The notes under the pieces: generated by a model | Told to the model about the DNA's origin: nothing | Databases searched by the model: none | The model's input: only the letters and a program-made list of their open reading frames with translations | Translations under genes and position numbers: made by a program | In this document: positions 17,212-26,574 of the stretch, piece by piece | How the letters are laid out: each line of letters begins with the position of its first letter | How positions within the stretch are numbered: the first letter of the stretch is position 1 | Assembly (NCBI RefSeq): GCF_000317125.1 | Contig: NC_019695.1 | Coordinates: 3,274,336-3,338,335 of the forward strand | From: Chroococcidiopsis thermalis PCC 7203 | GTDB taxonomy: Bacteria > Cyanobacteriota > Cyanobacteriia > Cyanobacteriales > Chroococcidiopsidaceae | Direction of reading: 5' to 3' | Length of the DNA stretch: 64,000 nt

Positions 17212-18318
17212 TCAACCAATGTTATAGTTCATTCTTGCCATCAATGCTTCGATTGCTTGTAGGAGTTGAGTTTGGTTCCAGCCAGCAGTGAGGGAGGAGG
17301 CGATCGCGCAACCACCTGCGCCCATACCCTCTTTTACGTAACCTTGCTCGTAAGCGCGAAGTTGAGTATATCTGGAAGTTACAAAACTCAGCTCAGTTGA
17401 CAAAAGCGTTACAGTATCTATACTGGCAGCGAGTTCAACTGTTTTCCCTGTCGGATCTTCCGCTACCCAGCGAGTAGTTCCTACAACAACAGCTTCAGAA
17501 TGCCACTTGAGATGATATGCCTTGACTACAGATTGCATTAAGGCATAAACAGCTAGCATTTGCGTACCACCAGCTAAGATAACTCCTTTTGTGCGACTAG
17601 CAGCGATCGCCATTCCAGCGACAACAATTTGCATCGGGTCTCCCACCGCTGCTACGAGTACGCCAGGATCTGCTACAGGTATCCGTTCCCACAGTCCAGC
17701 ACGCTGCAACCCTGCTTGGACTAACTCCCATTTTTGGTTATGGTTGCAAATCGGATGACTGCTGTTTACCTTACCAGCAGCATCAACACCCAAACCAGTT
17801 AAGATAGCGAGTGCCGTTGTGGTTCCACCCACGACACACTCGCCAATAATTAGGTAGTCGTGGGAACTTCTACCAAGACGTTCTCCCCAAACTAAACCTT
17901 GTTCCAGTAAATGTTTTACCGTTGCTAGTGGCAACGCCTCCCCTTGACTCAAACACTTGGCAGGAGTCCCGCCCAAATCGATTGTCGGTACGGTTGGCGG
18001 TTTGGGTAACCCAGCATTAAATAAATAGAGAGGAATATTCAATTTCTCCACAACAGCACGCGAGATCGCCACAGGAGAAGCCCCCGCAGGCAAGGGAGGT
18101 AAGGCGTTCTGCGGCTGAGGCTGGGGACCCCGTGCTAAAAATTCAGCATCCGCGATCGCCGTATATTGTCGATCTTCAGGAGTCAGACCAGCTGCCGAGA
18201 TCCCGGGAATTAAGCCTGTTGCCGTAAATCCCAAAACACAAGCAAACGCGGGAGAACCACCCCGATACCGTTCTATCCACGCTTGCCCCTGTTTTAATTG
18301 GGTGTAAATTCGGATCAT
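17212..18318 (-). CDS. CobT-like phosphoribosyltransferase family protein (UPF0284 type)
   Basis: 368 residues, matching the cyanobacterial/archaeal branch of nicotinate-nucleotide-dimethylbenzimidazole phosphoribosyltransferases. Glycine-rich blocks include LIIGECVVGGTTTALAILTG, VAAVGDPMQIVVAGMAIAA and ILAGGTQMLAVYALM. The family may act in corrinoid lower-ligand activation, but this branch is not well characterised. Strong AAGGAG lies 5 bases before ATG 18318. The DUF2232-type gene ends 8 bases upstream, so both belong to one unit. Confidence 0.8.
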   Translation of the reverse strand: MIRIYTQLKQGQAWIERYRGGSPAFACVLGFTATGLIPGISAAGLTPEDRQYTAIADAEFLARGPQPQPQNALPPLPAGASPVAISRAVVEKLNIPLYLFNAGLPKPPTVPTIDLGGTPAKCLSQGEALPLATVKHLLEQGLVWGERLGRSSHDYLIIGECVVGGTTTALAILTGLGVDAAGKVNSSHPICNHNQKWELVQAGLQRAGLWERIPVADPGVLVAAVGDPMQIVVAGMAIAASRTKGVILAGGTQMLAVYALMQSVVKAYHLKWHSEAVVVGTTRWVAEDPTGKTVELAASIDTVTLLSTELSFVTSRYTQLRAYEQGYVKEGMGAGGCAIASSLTAGWNQTQLLQAIEALMARMNYNIG

Positions 18319-18326
18319 TTAACTCC

Positions 18327-19025
18327 TTACTCATAGTCCATTAAAACCTGTACCCAACGGGGCGGACGGGGAATTGGGTTACCAAGGCGATCGAGGAGTA
18401 ACCAAGCAACGAGGTGAACGACAAATAAATAAACTAAATTGCTGACTAAAACCAGTGCTAGCGCTAAGACTTGAATCACCAGCATACTCGGTTGTAGCAA
18501 CAGTCCTAGCTTGTCAAAAATCCACTCTGCCAACTCCGTGACTTCTACAATTAGATAAACCCAGAGATCGCGACCAGACCAAATCGACATTAACCAAAAG
18601 CGAAAGAAGAAACCGATCGCGCCTAAAAGAGTTCCTAAAGCAACTGAGACGATCCAGGGCGATCGCCGCCGCCAAGCAGCGCCTAATAATACTCCCATCA
18701 CCCCATAGGGCATAACATACAGCAAACTGGGAATTGGACCCATCAACACTGCTAGCAGCAACCCAGAAACTCCAGCCGCCATCCATCCCGCCCTCGCACT
18801 CCATCGTAAATAGACGATTGCTACAGGGATCGCAAAGAAAATCCGCAGCAGGGGACCGAGGGGAAAATAAAAATTAATGAAATAGATCAAGCTGGCTGTA
18901 CTCGCAAGAAAAGCTGTTTCCACCATTGCCAGTGGTGGGGCAGATTTCCCAGGCGATCGCTCCGATTGCTGTGAAGTCGTAAGATCGCTAGATGGGTTTT
19001 CCTGAAATGAATGGGGATCGCTCAT
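18327..19025 (-). CDS. DUF2232-type polytopic membrane protein
   Basis: 232 residues with about six hydrophobic segments after a polar N-terminus of 30 residues (TSQQSERSPGKSAPPL). Segments such as PLGPLLRIFFAIPVAIVYLR and MPYGVMGVLLGAAWRR fit the DUF2232/YybS-like family, of unknown role and possibly ECF-S-like. Between surE and the CobT-like gene on the same strand. An involvement in vitamin uptake is only a guess from the CobT neighbour. Confidence 0.65.
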   Translation of the reverse strand: MSDPHSFQENPSSDLTTSQQSERSPGKSAPPLAMVETAFLASTASLIYFINFYFPLGPLLRIFFAIPVAIVYLRWSARAGWMAAGVSGLLLAVLMGPIPSLLYVMPYGVMGVLLGAAWRRRSPWIVSVALGTLLGAIGFFFRFWLMSIWSGRDLWVYLIVEVTELAEWIFDKLGLLLQPSMLVIQVLALALVLVSNLVYLFVVHLVAWLLLDRLGNPIPRPPRWVQVLMDYE

Positions 19026-19097
19026 GTACGTGTCTGAAACTTCTTCCAGTCTAATCGGTCGAATTGTAATGGGTTCAGCCTTAAGTGGGTAAAACTC

Positions 19098-19778
19098 TTA
19101 AAGCCTCAATAGGGTTACGGCGATTTTGCCAGAAAAACAGACATCGACATCCGTACCTGGAGCGCGATCGCGTTGGGCATATTCCCCGGCATAATAAAAG
19201 CGATCGCCTTCAATCCGATAATTGACTGGGAGCGGTTGAGTTGAAGGTTCGCAAAACACCACTTCTGGATCGGGATCTCCTGGTAGTAAGTGCGGCAAAT
19301 TTACGTTCCAAAACGTGCCTGGTTCTGGCGGACGATCGAGTAGATCGGCTAAGACTTTCGCCGTCCACCTTGCCGCAGTATCCCAATCTACATTGCGTTT
19401 GCCTTTGCGGTAGTGGGAAACTGCCACCCCAGGAATTCCTTGAAATGCTGCTTCTCTGACGGCTGCAACAGTTCCTGAAATGTAGACATCAGCCCCCATG
19501 TTACCTCCAGCATTGATCCCGGAAAGCACGAATTTGACATCTTGACAGATATATGTTGTAGCTATGCGGGTACAATCGGCTGGAGTTCCGGCGATCGCAT
19601 ACTCGTTTTCGCTGCGACGATGAACGTGGATTGCTTGAGTTGTGGTGACTTGATGTCCGCAGCCAGATAAATGATCTCTGGGTGCAGCGACGATGACTTT
19701 GTACCCAGCCACGGCTTTTTGCAATGCCCGAATTCCTGGCGCGTCAATTCCATCGTCGTTAGTTAAAATTAAAGTCAT
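19098..19778 (-). CDS. surE: 5'/3'-nucleotidase SurE
   Basis: 226 residues. The N-terminus MTLILTNDDGIDAPGI contains the metal-binding DD pair. SGCGHQVT and SGINAGGNMGADVYISGTV carry the phosphate-site serine and asparagine. SurE dephosphorylates nucleoside monophosphates and contributes to stationary-phase survival in other bacteria. Length is slightly short but complete. It is upstream of the DUF2232-type and CobT-like genes on the same strand with a 72-base gap. Confidence 0.93.
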   Translation of the reverse strand: MTLILTNDDGIDAPGIRALQKAVAGYKVIVAAPRDHLSGCGHQVTTTQAIHVHRRSENEYAIAGTPADCTRIATTYICQDVKFVLSGINAGGNMGADVYISGTVAAVREAAFQGIPGVAVSHYRKGKRNVDWDTAARWTAKVLADLLDRPPEPGTFWNVNLPHLLPGDPDPEVVFCEPSTQPLPVNYRIEGDRFYYAGEYAQRDRAPGTDVDVCFSGKIAVTLLRL

Positions 19779-19965
19779 AGCCTAAAGTTATAATTTATAC
19801 TTATTTTTGCGAATAATAGCCAGCGATCGCCTAGTATAGCTGCATCATAGCTATGTTAGATGAAAGCGATCGCCACGATTTTGAGCAGTAACTAAACTAA
19901 AATGCAGGAATGAATGCGATCGCCCCTTGGAGTGCAAAGATTGAAGAAAGGAAAACTTCTGCCAG

Positions 19966-21507
19966 ATGGCTATGCCAGAACAGTACGGATCGATCGCCCA
20001 ATACTACCACGAACGCACGAAATACGACCCTGAGACGATTGCTGCTAAAGGTCAGGGGTTAGATTGGTCGAAGCAACCGTCGCCATTTAAAGAGTATAAG
20101 ATCGGTACGGTTTTCGATCTCAAACCATACTTACAAGCAGATGCAGAGGCTTCAGCAGTCATTCCAGGAATTGCTTGGTGGCAGCGATTGTCTCATCTTT
20201 TACTATATAGTTACGGGATCACCGCCAAAGTTCCAACGATGATGGGGCAGCCGCTCTATCTCCGCTCTGCTCCCTCTGCTGGGGGGTTATATCCAGCCGA
20301 AGTTTATCTAATTTCTCGCGGTACGCCACTCATTCCAGCCGGACTTTACAGCTATAACCCGCTGGCTCATTCTCTCACTCAGTTTTGGGAAAGTGATGTT
20401 TGGAGCGACCTGCAAGCAGCCTGTTTTCAACATCCAGCTCTAGAAAGTAGCGAAATTGCACTGATCGCCACAGCTATATTCTACCGCTCGGCTTGGCGCT
20501 ACCAAGACCGCGCCTATCGTCGCATATTTTTAGATACAGGACACCTGCTAGGTAATATTGAACTGGCTGGTGCTTTGACTAACTTCCGTCCCTACTTAGT
20601 TGGTGGATTTATTGATGCATCTGTCAGCCAAATATTATATCTCGACCCAGAACAAGAAGGAGCGATCGCAGTCGTTCCATTAATAGATTTGGCAGTACAA
20701 CAATTACCTCTCAAATTACCTCTCAGTTGCACAGCCTTACCATCTGCTACCCAAGTTGAGTATCCCGAAGTTCCCGACGGCGAATTACTGGCTTACTGCC
20801 ATCGAGCAACGCAAATAGACGAAGCACCAGTCGTCAAAAGCCAGGAGCAACAGGAAGTTGCTAATTTAGAAGATAAATATAACTTTCCTTTTTGTTTGAA
20901 AGTTTCAACTAGAACTAACCCGATAGATTGGGGCATAAATTTAGTCGGGTTGGAGACGACAATACTCGAACGTCGCTCCACTCGTGCTTATACTGGTGCT
21001 GAACTCACAATAGATGAGTTAAGGGTCTTGTTAGATTTCACCTATCAACCTCAGCATTACGTCGATCGAGGATTTGATGGCGATCCAGACTATTTCGACT
21101 TAAGCTTAATTGAAACATTTATTGCCGTATCTGGAGTCACGGGCTTAGAAGAAGGTTGCTACTACTACGCACCAAAAGCCCAAGAATTGCGGCAAATTCG
21201 ATTTAAAAACTTTCGACGCGAATTGCACTTCCTCTGCTTAGGACAAGAACTCGGTCGGGATGCAGCCGCCGTCCTCTTTCACACCGCAGATCTGAAAAAA
21301 GCTGTAGCACGCTATGGCGATCGCGTTTATCGCTACCTACACATGGATGCAGGACATTTAGGACAAAAACTGAATTTAGCCGCTATTCGTCTCAACTTAG
21401 GTGTAAGCGGTATCGGTGGCTTTTTTGACGATCGCGTTAACGAAGTTCTTGGGATTCCGAGTGACGAAGCCGTACTTTACATTACGACGCTGGGAAGACC
21501 GAGATGA
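19966..21507 (+). CDS. SagB/ThcOx-family FMN oxidoreductase, tandem nitroreductase-like
   Basis: 513 residues in two homologous halves. The N-terminal half has SAPSAGGLYPAEVYLISRG and LGNIELAGALTNFRPYLVGGF. The C-terminal half has LERRSTRAYTGAELTIDELR, HLGQKLNLAAIRLNLGVSGI and GGFFDDRVNEVLGI. This is the duplicated pattern of SagB-type dehydrogenases, which oxidise azolines to azoles in RiPP pathways, although many cyanobacterial members stand alone. No cyclodehydratase or precursor gene is nearby. ATG 19966 and 19972 are both possible. Confidence 0.8.
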   Translation: MAMPEQYGSIAQYYHERTKYDPETIAAKGQGLDWSKQPSPFKEYKIGTVFDLKPYLQADAEASAVIPGIAWWQRLSHLLLYSYGITAKVPTMMGQPLYLRSAPSAGGLYPAEVYLISRGTPLIPAGLYSYNPLAHSLTQFWESDVWSDLQAACFQHPALESSEIALIATAIFYRSAWRYQDRAYRRIFLDTGHLLGNIELAGALTNFRPYLVGGFIDASVSQILYLDPEQEGAIAVVPLIDLAVQQLPLKLPLSCTALPSATQVEYPEVPDGELLAYCHRATQIDEAPVVKSQEQQEVANLEDKYNFPFCLKVSTRTNPIDWGINLVGLETTILERRSTRAYTGAELTIDELRVLLDFTYQPQHYVDRGFDGDPDYFDLSLIETFIAVSGVTGLEEGCYYYAPKAQELRQIRFKNFRRELHFLCLGQELGRDAAAVLFHTADLKKAVARYGDRVYRYLHMDAGHLGQKLNLAAIRLNLGVSGIGGFFDDRVNEVLGIPSDEAVLYITTLGRPR

Positions 21508-21556
21508 AAAAGATAAAAGTTAAAAGTTAAAAGTCAAAAATGAAGAATTCTTACAT

Positions 21557-22936
21557 TCATTTTCCAATACAAAACTGGCTGAAAATTCGATCTAACACTG
21601 ACTCCGTGACTTCTTCCCCAGTAATTTCTCCTAGTGCTTGAATTGCGCCGCGTAAGTCAATCGTCCAAAAATCGAGAGGTAACTGCTGTTCGATCGCCTC
21701 TCGTACCTGGTCTAAGCAAGTTTGCGCTCTGATTAGCGCGGCGGCTTGGCGCTGGTTAATTGCTAAATCTAGATTGGCAGAATCTACCTTTCCCGATCGC
21801 ACCTTTGCCAAAATTGCTTGCTCTAAAGCATCTATCCCGCGATCGCAAGCAGCAGCCGTTGTCACTACCTGACTAATTTCGGCTGGATAATTCACTGTTT
21901 CAACCGCCGCCAGATCGATTTTGTTAATAACTAAAATTAACGGACGGTGTTTTACCTGAAGGTAAATTTCCTCATCCGCCTGAGTCCATCCCGCCGCCGC
22001 ATCAATTGTCAATAAAACTAAATCGGCGGCTTGAGCGCTAGAAAGCGATCGCTCGACTCCCATTTTCTCGACTCGATCTTCTGTGGCGCGAATTCCTGCT
22101 GTATCTAATACCTGAATCGGAATTCCTCCCACGACGAGTTGAGACTCGACCACATCGCGAGTCGTACCGGGTAAATCGGTGACAATAGCGCGATCGCTAC
22201 GACTCCAAGCATTCAACAAACTCGATTTTCCCACATTCGGACGACCGACAATCGCCACTTTTAATCCCGTGCGTAATAATTCGCCTTGATGGGCTGTAGC
22301 CAGAATTTTGCTGACTTCTACCTCAAATTGGGCTAGTTCTGCTCGAACTAGTGTTTCATCTAATGGTGGTAGATCCTCCTCAAAGTCAATTCTTGCCTCA
22401 ATTTCTGCTAAGACATCTAAACATTTCGTTCGTAATTGACGAATTGGGTGAGCTAATTTTCCCTGTATACCTGCTAAAGCTGTCTGCGCTGCTTGCGGCG
22501 ATCGCGCCCCGACCAAATCGGCTATACTTTCGGCTTGGGTTAAGTCTAAGCGTCCGTTTAAAAATGCTCTAAGTGTAAATTCCCCTGGCTGCGCTAGTTT
22601 GGCTCCTTCTGCCAAACACAACTGCAATACCTGCTGTACTGCCATAATTCCACCATGACAGTGAAACTCGACGACATCCTCTCGGGTATAGGAACGTGGA
22701 GCCTGCATGATTAGCAATAACGCCTCATCCACGAGTTGCTGTGTTTGGGGATGGCGAATGTAGCCATAGAGAATGCGGTGGCTTTCCCAGGCTTGTTTTC
22801 CAGGGGCGTAAAATAGATGATGAGCGATCGCGAGCGCTTCATTTCCCGAGACCCTGACAATGCCTACACTACCTTGTTGCGGTACTACCGCAGTGGCAAT
22901 GGCAGCAATAGTAGACGACGCGATCGAATCAGACAT
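21557..22936 (-). CDS. mnmE: tRNA modification GTPase MnmE
   Basis: 459 residues. An N-terminal tetrahydrofolate-binding domain is followed by helices enclosing a G domain with [12 protein letters not shown] (G1), DTAGI (G3) and NKIDL (G4), and the invariant C-terminal CIGK. With MnmG it installs the 5-carboxymethylaminomethyl group on wobble uridine of several tRNAs. All motifs are intact and the length is normal. Confidence 0.97.
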   Translation of the reverse strand: MSDSIASSTIAAIATAVVPQQGSVGIVRVSGNEALAIAHHLFYAPGKQAWESHRILYGYIRHPQTQQLVDEALLLIMQAPRSYTREDVVEFHCHGGIMAVQQVLQLCLAEGAKLAQPGEFTLRAFLNGRLDLTQAESIADLVGARSPQAAQTALAGIQGKLAHPIRQLRTKCLDVLAEIEARIDFEEDLPPLDETLVRAELAQFEVEVSKILATAHQGELLRTGLKVAIVGRPNVGKSSLLNAWSRSDRAIVTDLPGTTRDVVESQLVVGGIPIQVLDTAGIRATEDRVEKMGVERSLSSAQAADLVLLTIDAAAGWTQADEEIYLQVKHRPLILVINKIDLAAVETVNYPAEISQVVTTAAACDRGIDALEQAILAKVRSGKVDSANLDLAINQRQAAALIRAQTCLDQVREAIEQQLPLDFWTIDLRGAIQALGEITGEEVTESVLDRIFSQFCIGK

Positions 22937-22969
22937 TTATCGCCGTAACACGCAACAGACAACACATAC

Positions 22970-22995
22970 AGGGGCGCACAACCATGCGCCCCTAC
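22970..22995. repeat. Palindromic repeat (family B copy, degenerate centre)
   Basis: Inverted AGGGGCGCACA / ATGCGCCCCT arms upstream of mnmE; a copy of the 28-bp palindrome best preserved at 38829-38856. Confidence 0.7.
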
Positions 22996-23085
22996 AAATT
23001 TATTGTAATCAAATCAGAACCAATACATTTTTGTCTCAACAACCAGCTCGGTGCTATTGGCTGGCTTAACACCCTCCTGACTTCT

Positions 23086-23224
23086 GTACGGGCGGGTTTA
23101 ATTGCCAAATTATGTATTCTAGTACGGGCTATCGCTAACAAACCCGCCCCTACAACTGAACAAACGGGTTTAATTGCAACATTATTTGCTCTATTACAGA
23201 CATGGACAAAAAACCCGCCCCTAC
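23086..23224. repeat. Two adjacent inverted-end elements (family A)
   Basis: Two copies lie almost end to end: 23086-23153 (68 bp; ends GTACGGGCGGGTTT / AAACCCGCCCCTAC) and 23161-23224 (64 bp; left end eroded). Interiors differ between the two. They lie between the divergent mnmE start and the Wzc-like stop. Confidence 0.7.
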
Positions 23225-23242
23225 GACTTCTGCCTTCTCACA

Positions 23243-25522
23243 CTAATAGTAAGCGCTCTTATAGCTTGTCGTCACTCCGTTAGCAACTGCACCAATGACA
23301 GGGCTACCGACAATTTTTAAGCTTTCTAATGCCTTTGCCAGCGCCGAACGATGAGCTTTGCCCATACCTACGACTAAAATACTCGCATCTATATGGGCAG
23401 AGAGGAGATTGCTATCTGCTAGTCCTAATAGTGGCGACGTATCGTATACGATCAGATCGAAAGCAGATTCAAACTGTTTTGCTAGGTTTTGCATCTTGTG
23501 AGATGAGAGCAAATGGGCAGGATTGGGTGGAATTTGTCCGGCTGTCAAAACGTACAAACTCTCGACTTCTAACGAAGTCTTGCTGACAGAAAGTTCGGCG
23601 CGATCGCTATTCTTGATTGCAACTGGTTCGCAATTGACTCGATGCAACACATCTTGAAAATTGATGTCATTCACGATTACATTACTTAAGCCAACGGTGT
23701 TACTTAAACCCAAGCGTTTGTGAATGTTAGGATTTCGTAAATCCGCATCTACTAGTAGCACTCTCTGCCCCATCATGGCGGCTGTTTGAGCTAAATGGAG
23801 TGCCACGGTAGATTTCCCTTCTTCCGCAGCAGCAGAAATGACAGCCAAAGAGCGGATCGGCTTATCGAAACCCAGAAAGCGAATATTCGTGTACAAAGAG
23901 CGCAAAGATTCCCAAAACTGAGCCATAGTTTGCTGTTGAGTTTGTGGCTTTTGTTGGCTCGATTTTGCGATCGGATTGATAGATTTTACGAGTTCGGTAA
24001 CACCAGCCTTAACCGAACTCGCGTCTTTCTTCAGCGGAATTTCTCCGAGTAGTGGCAATCGGGTTAAATCTTTCACATCTTCAGGCGTATGAATCACATT
24101 GCTGAATTTTTCGATCAGCAATGCCACTGCAATACCCGTCAATAAACCCATGACTGCCCCCAACATTAAATTACGTTTCAGGCTCAACGAAGACGTTTCA
24201 GGGTCAGTAGGAGGAGTGATCAGTTGCCAAGGCACTTGTTTCTGTGCCAAATCGATGCGTAATGCTTCGCGCTTAGTTAAAAACTGATTTAAGTTTTCGG
24301 AAGCAATTTTCAATTGCCCTACGAGATCGTCATTCTGGCGTGCCAAGGCGGGAAATTGCTTGACCTGCTGTCTTAATACAATATCGGCTTGAGTCAGCGC
24401 TTTATTTTCTGCCTCTAAGGTTTGAATCTGGTTAGCCGCCTCTAAAAGTTGCTGTGTTTGTTGCTGGCGAATAGTATTGGTAGAGGCAAAGGCTGGCAGC
24501 TGTCTTGATACTTGTATATTCTTGCCTAAGATGGCTCTTCTTTCCTGTTCTACCAAGGGGAGTAAATTTTGTTCCTGCGATCGCAGTGCCTGAACTGTAG
24601 GACTATCTTCCCGATATTGCGCTGCTGTAACGGCAATCCTGGTTTGGATCTGTTGCAATTGGTTTAACAATGCTTGATAGCGGGGTGCTTCACTCAAGGC
24701 TGTGACGACTGCTGCTTCTGGCGATCGCATTTGTAACTGCTGCTGTAATGCATTGTAGAGGGCGCGAGTTCTGGCTAATTGGGTCTGCGTTTCTCGCCGT
24801 TGTTGCGTAATTTGATTCAGTCGGTCGGTCAGCTGTCTACCTTGCCCTTCAGTATCGATTAAGTCATATTTTTGCCGAAATGTTTGGAGTCTTTCTTGTA
24901 AAGATTCAACTTGCTGCCGTAATTTTGGTAACTGTTCCTCGATAAATTGAAGTCCCATTCGTACGTCAGACCGACGCTCTTCTAAGCTATAAACTAGATA
25001 AGCTTTAGAAAGAAGATCCATTACGTACTTAATCTTTTCTGGATTTGGATCTCGGTAAGTCACTGAAATAATATTAGTATTTGGCAGTCGTTCAAACTTG
25101 AGCTTGGTCAGATCGGTATTTGGATACTGCGTTAATACTTGCTGGGCAACAGGAGTCATGATTTTTGGACTCTGTAATACCTTAATTTCAGTTTCATTAA
25201 TAGTTCTTTGTTCGGTTTTGATTTCGTTGAGAGGAGATATCGATAGCTTATTCTCAGCAGTTATCGGTTCGAGCAGTAAATCAAACTTGCCTTCATAGAC
25301 TGGTTTACTTAGTAAACCATAAACTACTGCCGCGGCTGCAACTGTGGTTGCTACACTCGCAACTACAAGCATTCTTCTTTGAACTGCGGCAATTAGCTTT
25401 CCTATGTTTAAACCACCTTCATCACCTTCTTCTAGCTGTGCTTTAGATGCCAAAGGTAAAGCCTGACTTTGAGGACTATTGCTCTCAGTTAAAAATTTCT
25501 GAAGATGGTTTTTAGTCTCCAT
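23243..25522 (-). CDS. Wzc-like polysaccharide chain-length regulator / tyrosine autokinase
   Basis: 759 residues. A cytoplasmic N-terminus is followed by a membrane helix (about 55-72), a long periplasmic coiled-coil rich in Gln/Leu/Arg (Wzz/GNVR type), a second helix (LMLGAVMGLLTGIAVALL, about 455-475), and a BY-kinase domain. The kinase has Walker A AAEEGKSTVALHL, Walker A' LLVDADLRNP and Walker B DLIVYDTSPL. The C-terminus carries only a short tyrosine cluster (SYKSAYY). Such proteins control polymerisation and export of capsule or EPS in Wzx/Wzy systems. No other polysaccharide gene adjoins it; it stands alone between long spacers. Confidence 0.9.
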   Translation of the reverse strand: METKNHLQKFLTESNSPQSQALPLASKAQLEEGDEGGLNIGKLIAAVQRRMLVVASVATTVAAAAVVYGLLSKPVYEGKFDLLLEPITAENKLSISPLNEIKTEQRTINETEIKVLQSPKIMTPVAQQVLTQYPNTDLTKLKFERLPNTNIISVTYRDPNPEKIKYVMDLLSKAYLVYSLEERRSDVRMGLQFIEEQLPKLRQQVESLQERLQTFRQKYDLIDTEGQGRQLTDRLNQITQQRRETQTQLARTRALYNALQQQLQMRSPEAAVVTALSEAPRYQALLNQLQQIQTRIAVTAAQYREDSPTVQALRSQEQNLLPLVEQERRAILGKNIQVSRQLPAFASTNTIRQQQTQQLLEAANQIQTLEAENKALTQADIVLRQQVKQFPALARQNDDLVGQLKIASENLNQFLTKREALRIDLAQKQVPWQLITPPTDPETSSLSLKRNLMLGAVMGLLTGIAVALLIEKFSNVIHTPEDVKDLTRLPLLGEIPLKKDASSVKAGVTELVKSINPIAKSSQQKPQTQQQTMAQFWESLRSLYTNIRFLGFDKPIRSLAVISAAAEEGKSTVALHLAQTAAMMGQRVLLVDADLRNPNIHKRLGLSNTVGLSNVIVNDINFQDVLHRVNCEPVAIKNSDRAELSVSKTSLEVESLYVLTAGQIPPNPAHLLSSHKMQNLAKQFESAFDLIVYDTSPLLGLADSNLLSAHIDASILVVGMGKAHRSALAKALESLKIVGSPVIGAVANGVTTSYKSAYY

Positions 25523-26257
25523 TCTGGGTTTCCACTTATTGTTTACTCATAATGCACTCGTAGTTTTAAGTTTGAATAAACTTTATCCTATGAGGGCGTA
25601 TAGGGAGGCATATAGATACTTATTCTATGGAAATTTAACTAATAGTTAATTGCTTAATGGTTTGACTTACTTTGTGCTATTAGCTTACCTATGTTTCGGC
25701 TCTGAAAAGTCAGAGTTTAGTTTCTATTTAACCGAATACACGGCTATAAAAATATACTGCGCGATCGCAGTTCACTCTGACCTTTGCCGAAAATCACTTG
25801 TTAAAACGACTATGTAGCAAACCAACCTATATTAGCTAGTCTTCTTTTATACTACACATTTATTGAGGATTTACGGAATTTTTATATTTTGTCGCTCAAT
25901 TATAAACATTAAGTAAAATTTCGGATATGCATATTGAATTTCTTACTGGTTTCTTGCATGAATCGTAGTTTTATCTAGCAAGCAAGTGGAGCGAAAGTAA
26001 TTAAAAAATAATGAGGCGAGCCGAATAACTCCTAAATCTAAGCCAAAGGCACAGGAGCTTAAAAAAGCATGACTTAAATTCGATCAAAAAATTATAAAAG
26101 CGATCGATGTCATGCCAAATTTTTACGACTTTCACAGTTAGGAAACGATCTGCACGTACTTTCACCGATCGCAAAAATACGGAAGCGATCGCTGCTATGC
26201 GATCGAGACAAGATTATCGAAACGAGTTATATAGTAGTTCTAAATGATTTGTAAAGT
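25523..26257. other. Long intergenic region upstream of the Wzc-like gene
   Basis: AT-rich spacer of about 735 bases with several HIP1-like octamers near 26100-26210 and no open frame with a recognisable domain. It probably holds the promoter and leader of the Wzc-like gene. Nothing more specific seen. Confidence 0.4.
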
Positions 26258-26288
26258 AGGCTTCTAGCCTGCGGCAGGCTAGAAGCCT
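26258..26288. terminator. Perfect 15-bp inverted repeat, possible terminator
   Basis: AGGCTTCTAGCCTGC (26258-26272), one central G, then its exact complement (26274-26288). It lies 17 bases past the stop of the 58-residue gene. No T-run follows, so it may be a repeat element rather than a true intrinsic terminator. Confidence 0.45.
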
Positions 26289-26304
26289 GCTCCACGTTCA
26301 TGAA

Positions 26305-26481
26305 TCAAATAGGATTGCTATAGTTGCTGCACTGTGGAATGAGAATGCCACGATCTATGAGTTGGTTCATGGTAGCTTGAACTTTAGCTATAGGTAACTC
26401 AAGCTTATAAGCAACTAGTACAGCACTACAGAAAGGATGGCGTTGGAGTACGTTGAAGACGTTCTGCTCTAAGTCGCTCAT
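26305..26481 (-). CDS. 58-residue winged-helix-like small protein
   Basis: A short gene starting MSDLEQNVFNVLQRHPF and ending LIPQCSNYSNPI. The pattern of three short helices followed by IDRGILIPQ (helix then beta-wing) looks like a minimal winged helix-turn-helix. GGGAGG lies 8 bases upstream of ATG 26481, a strong ribosome site. It follows the histidine kinase by 93 bases on the same strand, so it may be co-transcribed. DNA binding is inferred only from the secondary-structure pattern. Confidence 0.6.
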   Translation of the reverse strand: MSDLEQNVFNVLQRHPFCSAVLVAYKLELPIAKVQATMNQLIDRGILIPQCSNYSNPI

Positions 26482-26574
26482 GAATCTGTCCTCCCATCTG
26501 TTCTTGTCTCAAAAATAGGACGAGAAAGTGAATAAGCTGTGAAGTCGGGAGATAAAATTTTTCTCACGCTTGAT

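Noticed and set aside
19966-21507. RiPP biosynthetic cluster around the SagB-type gene
   Set aside because: Neighbours are surE and mnmE; no precursor peptide or cyclodehydratase is visible.
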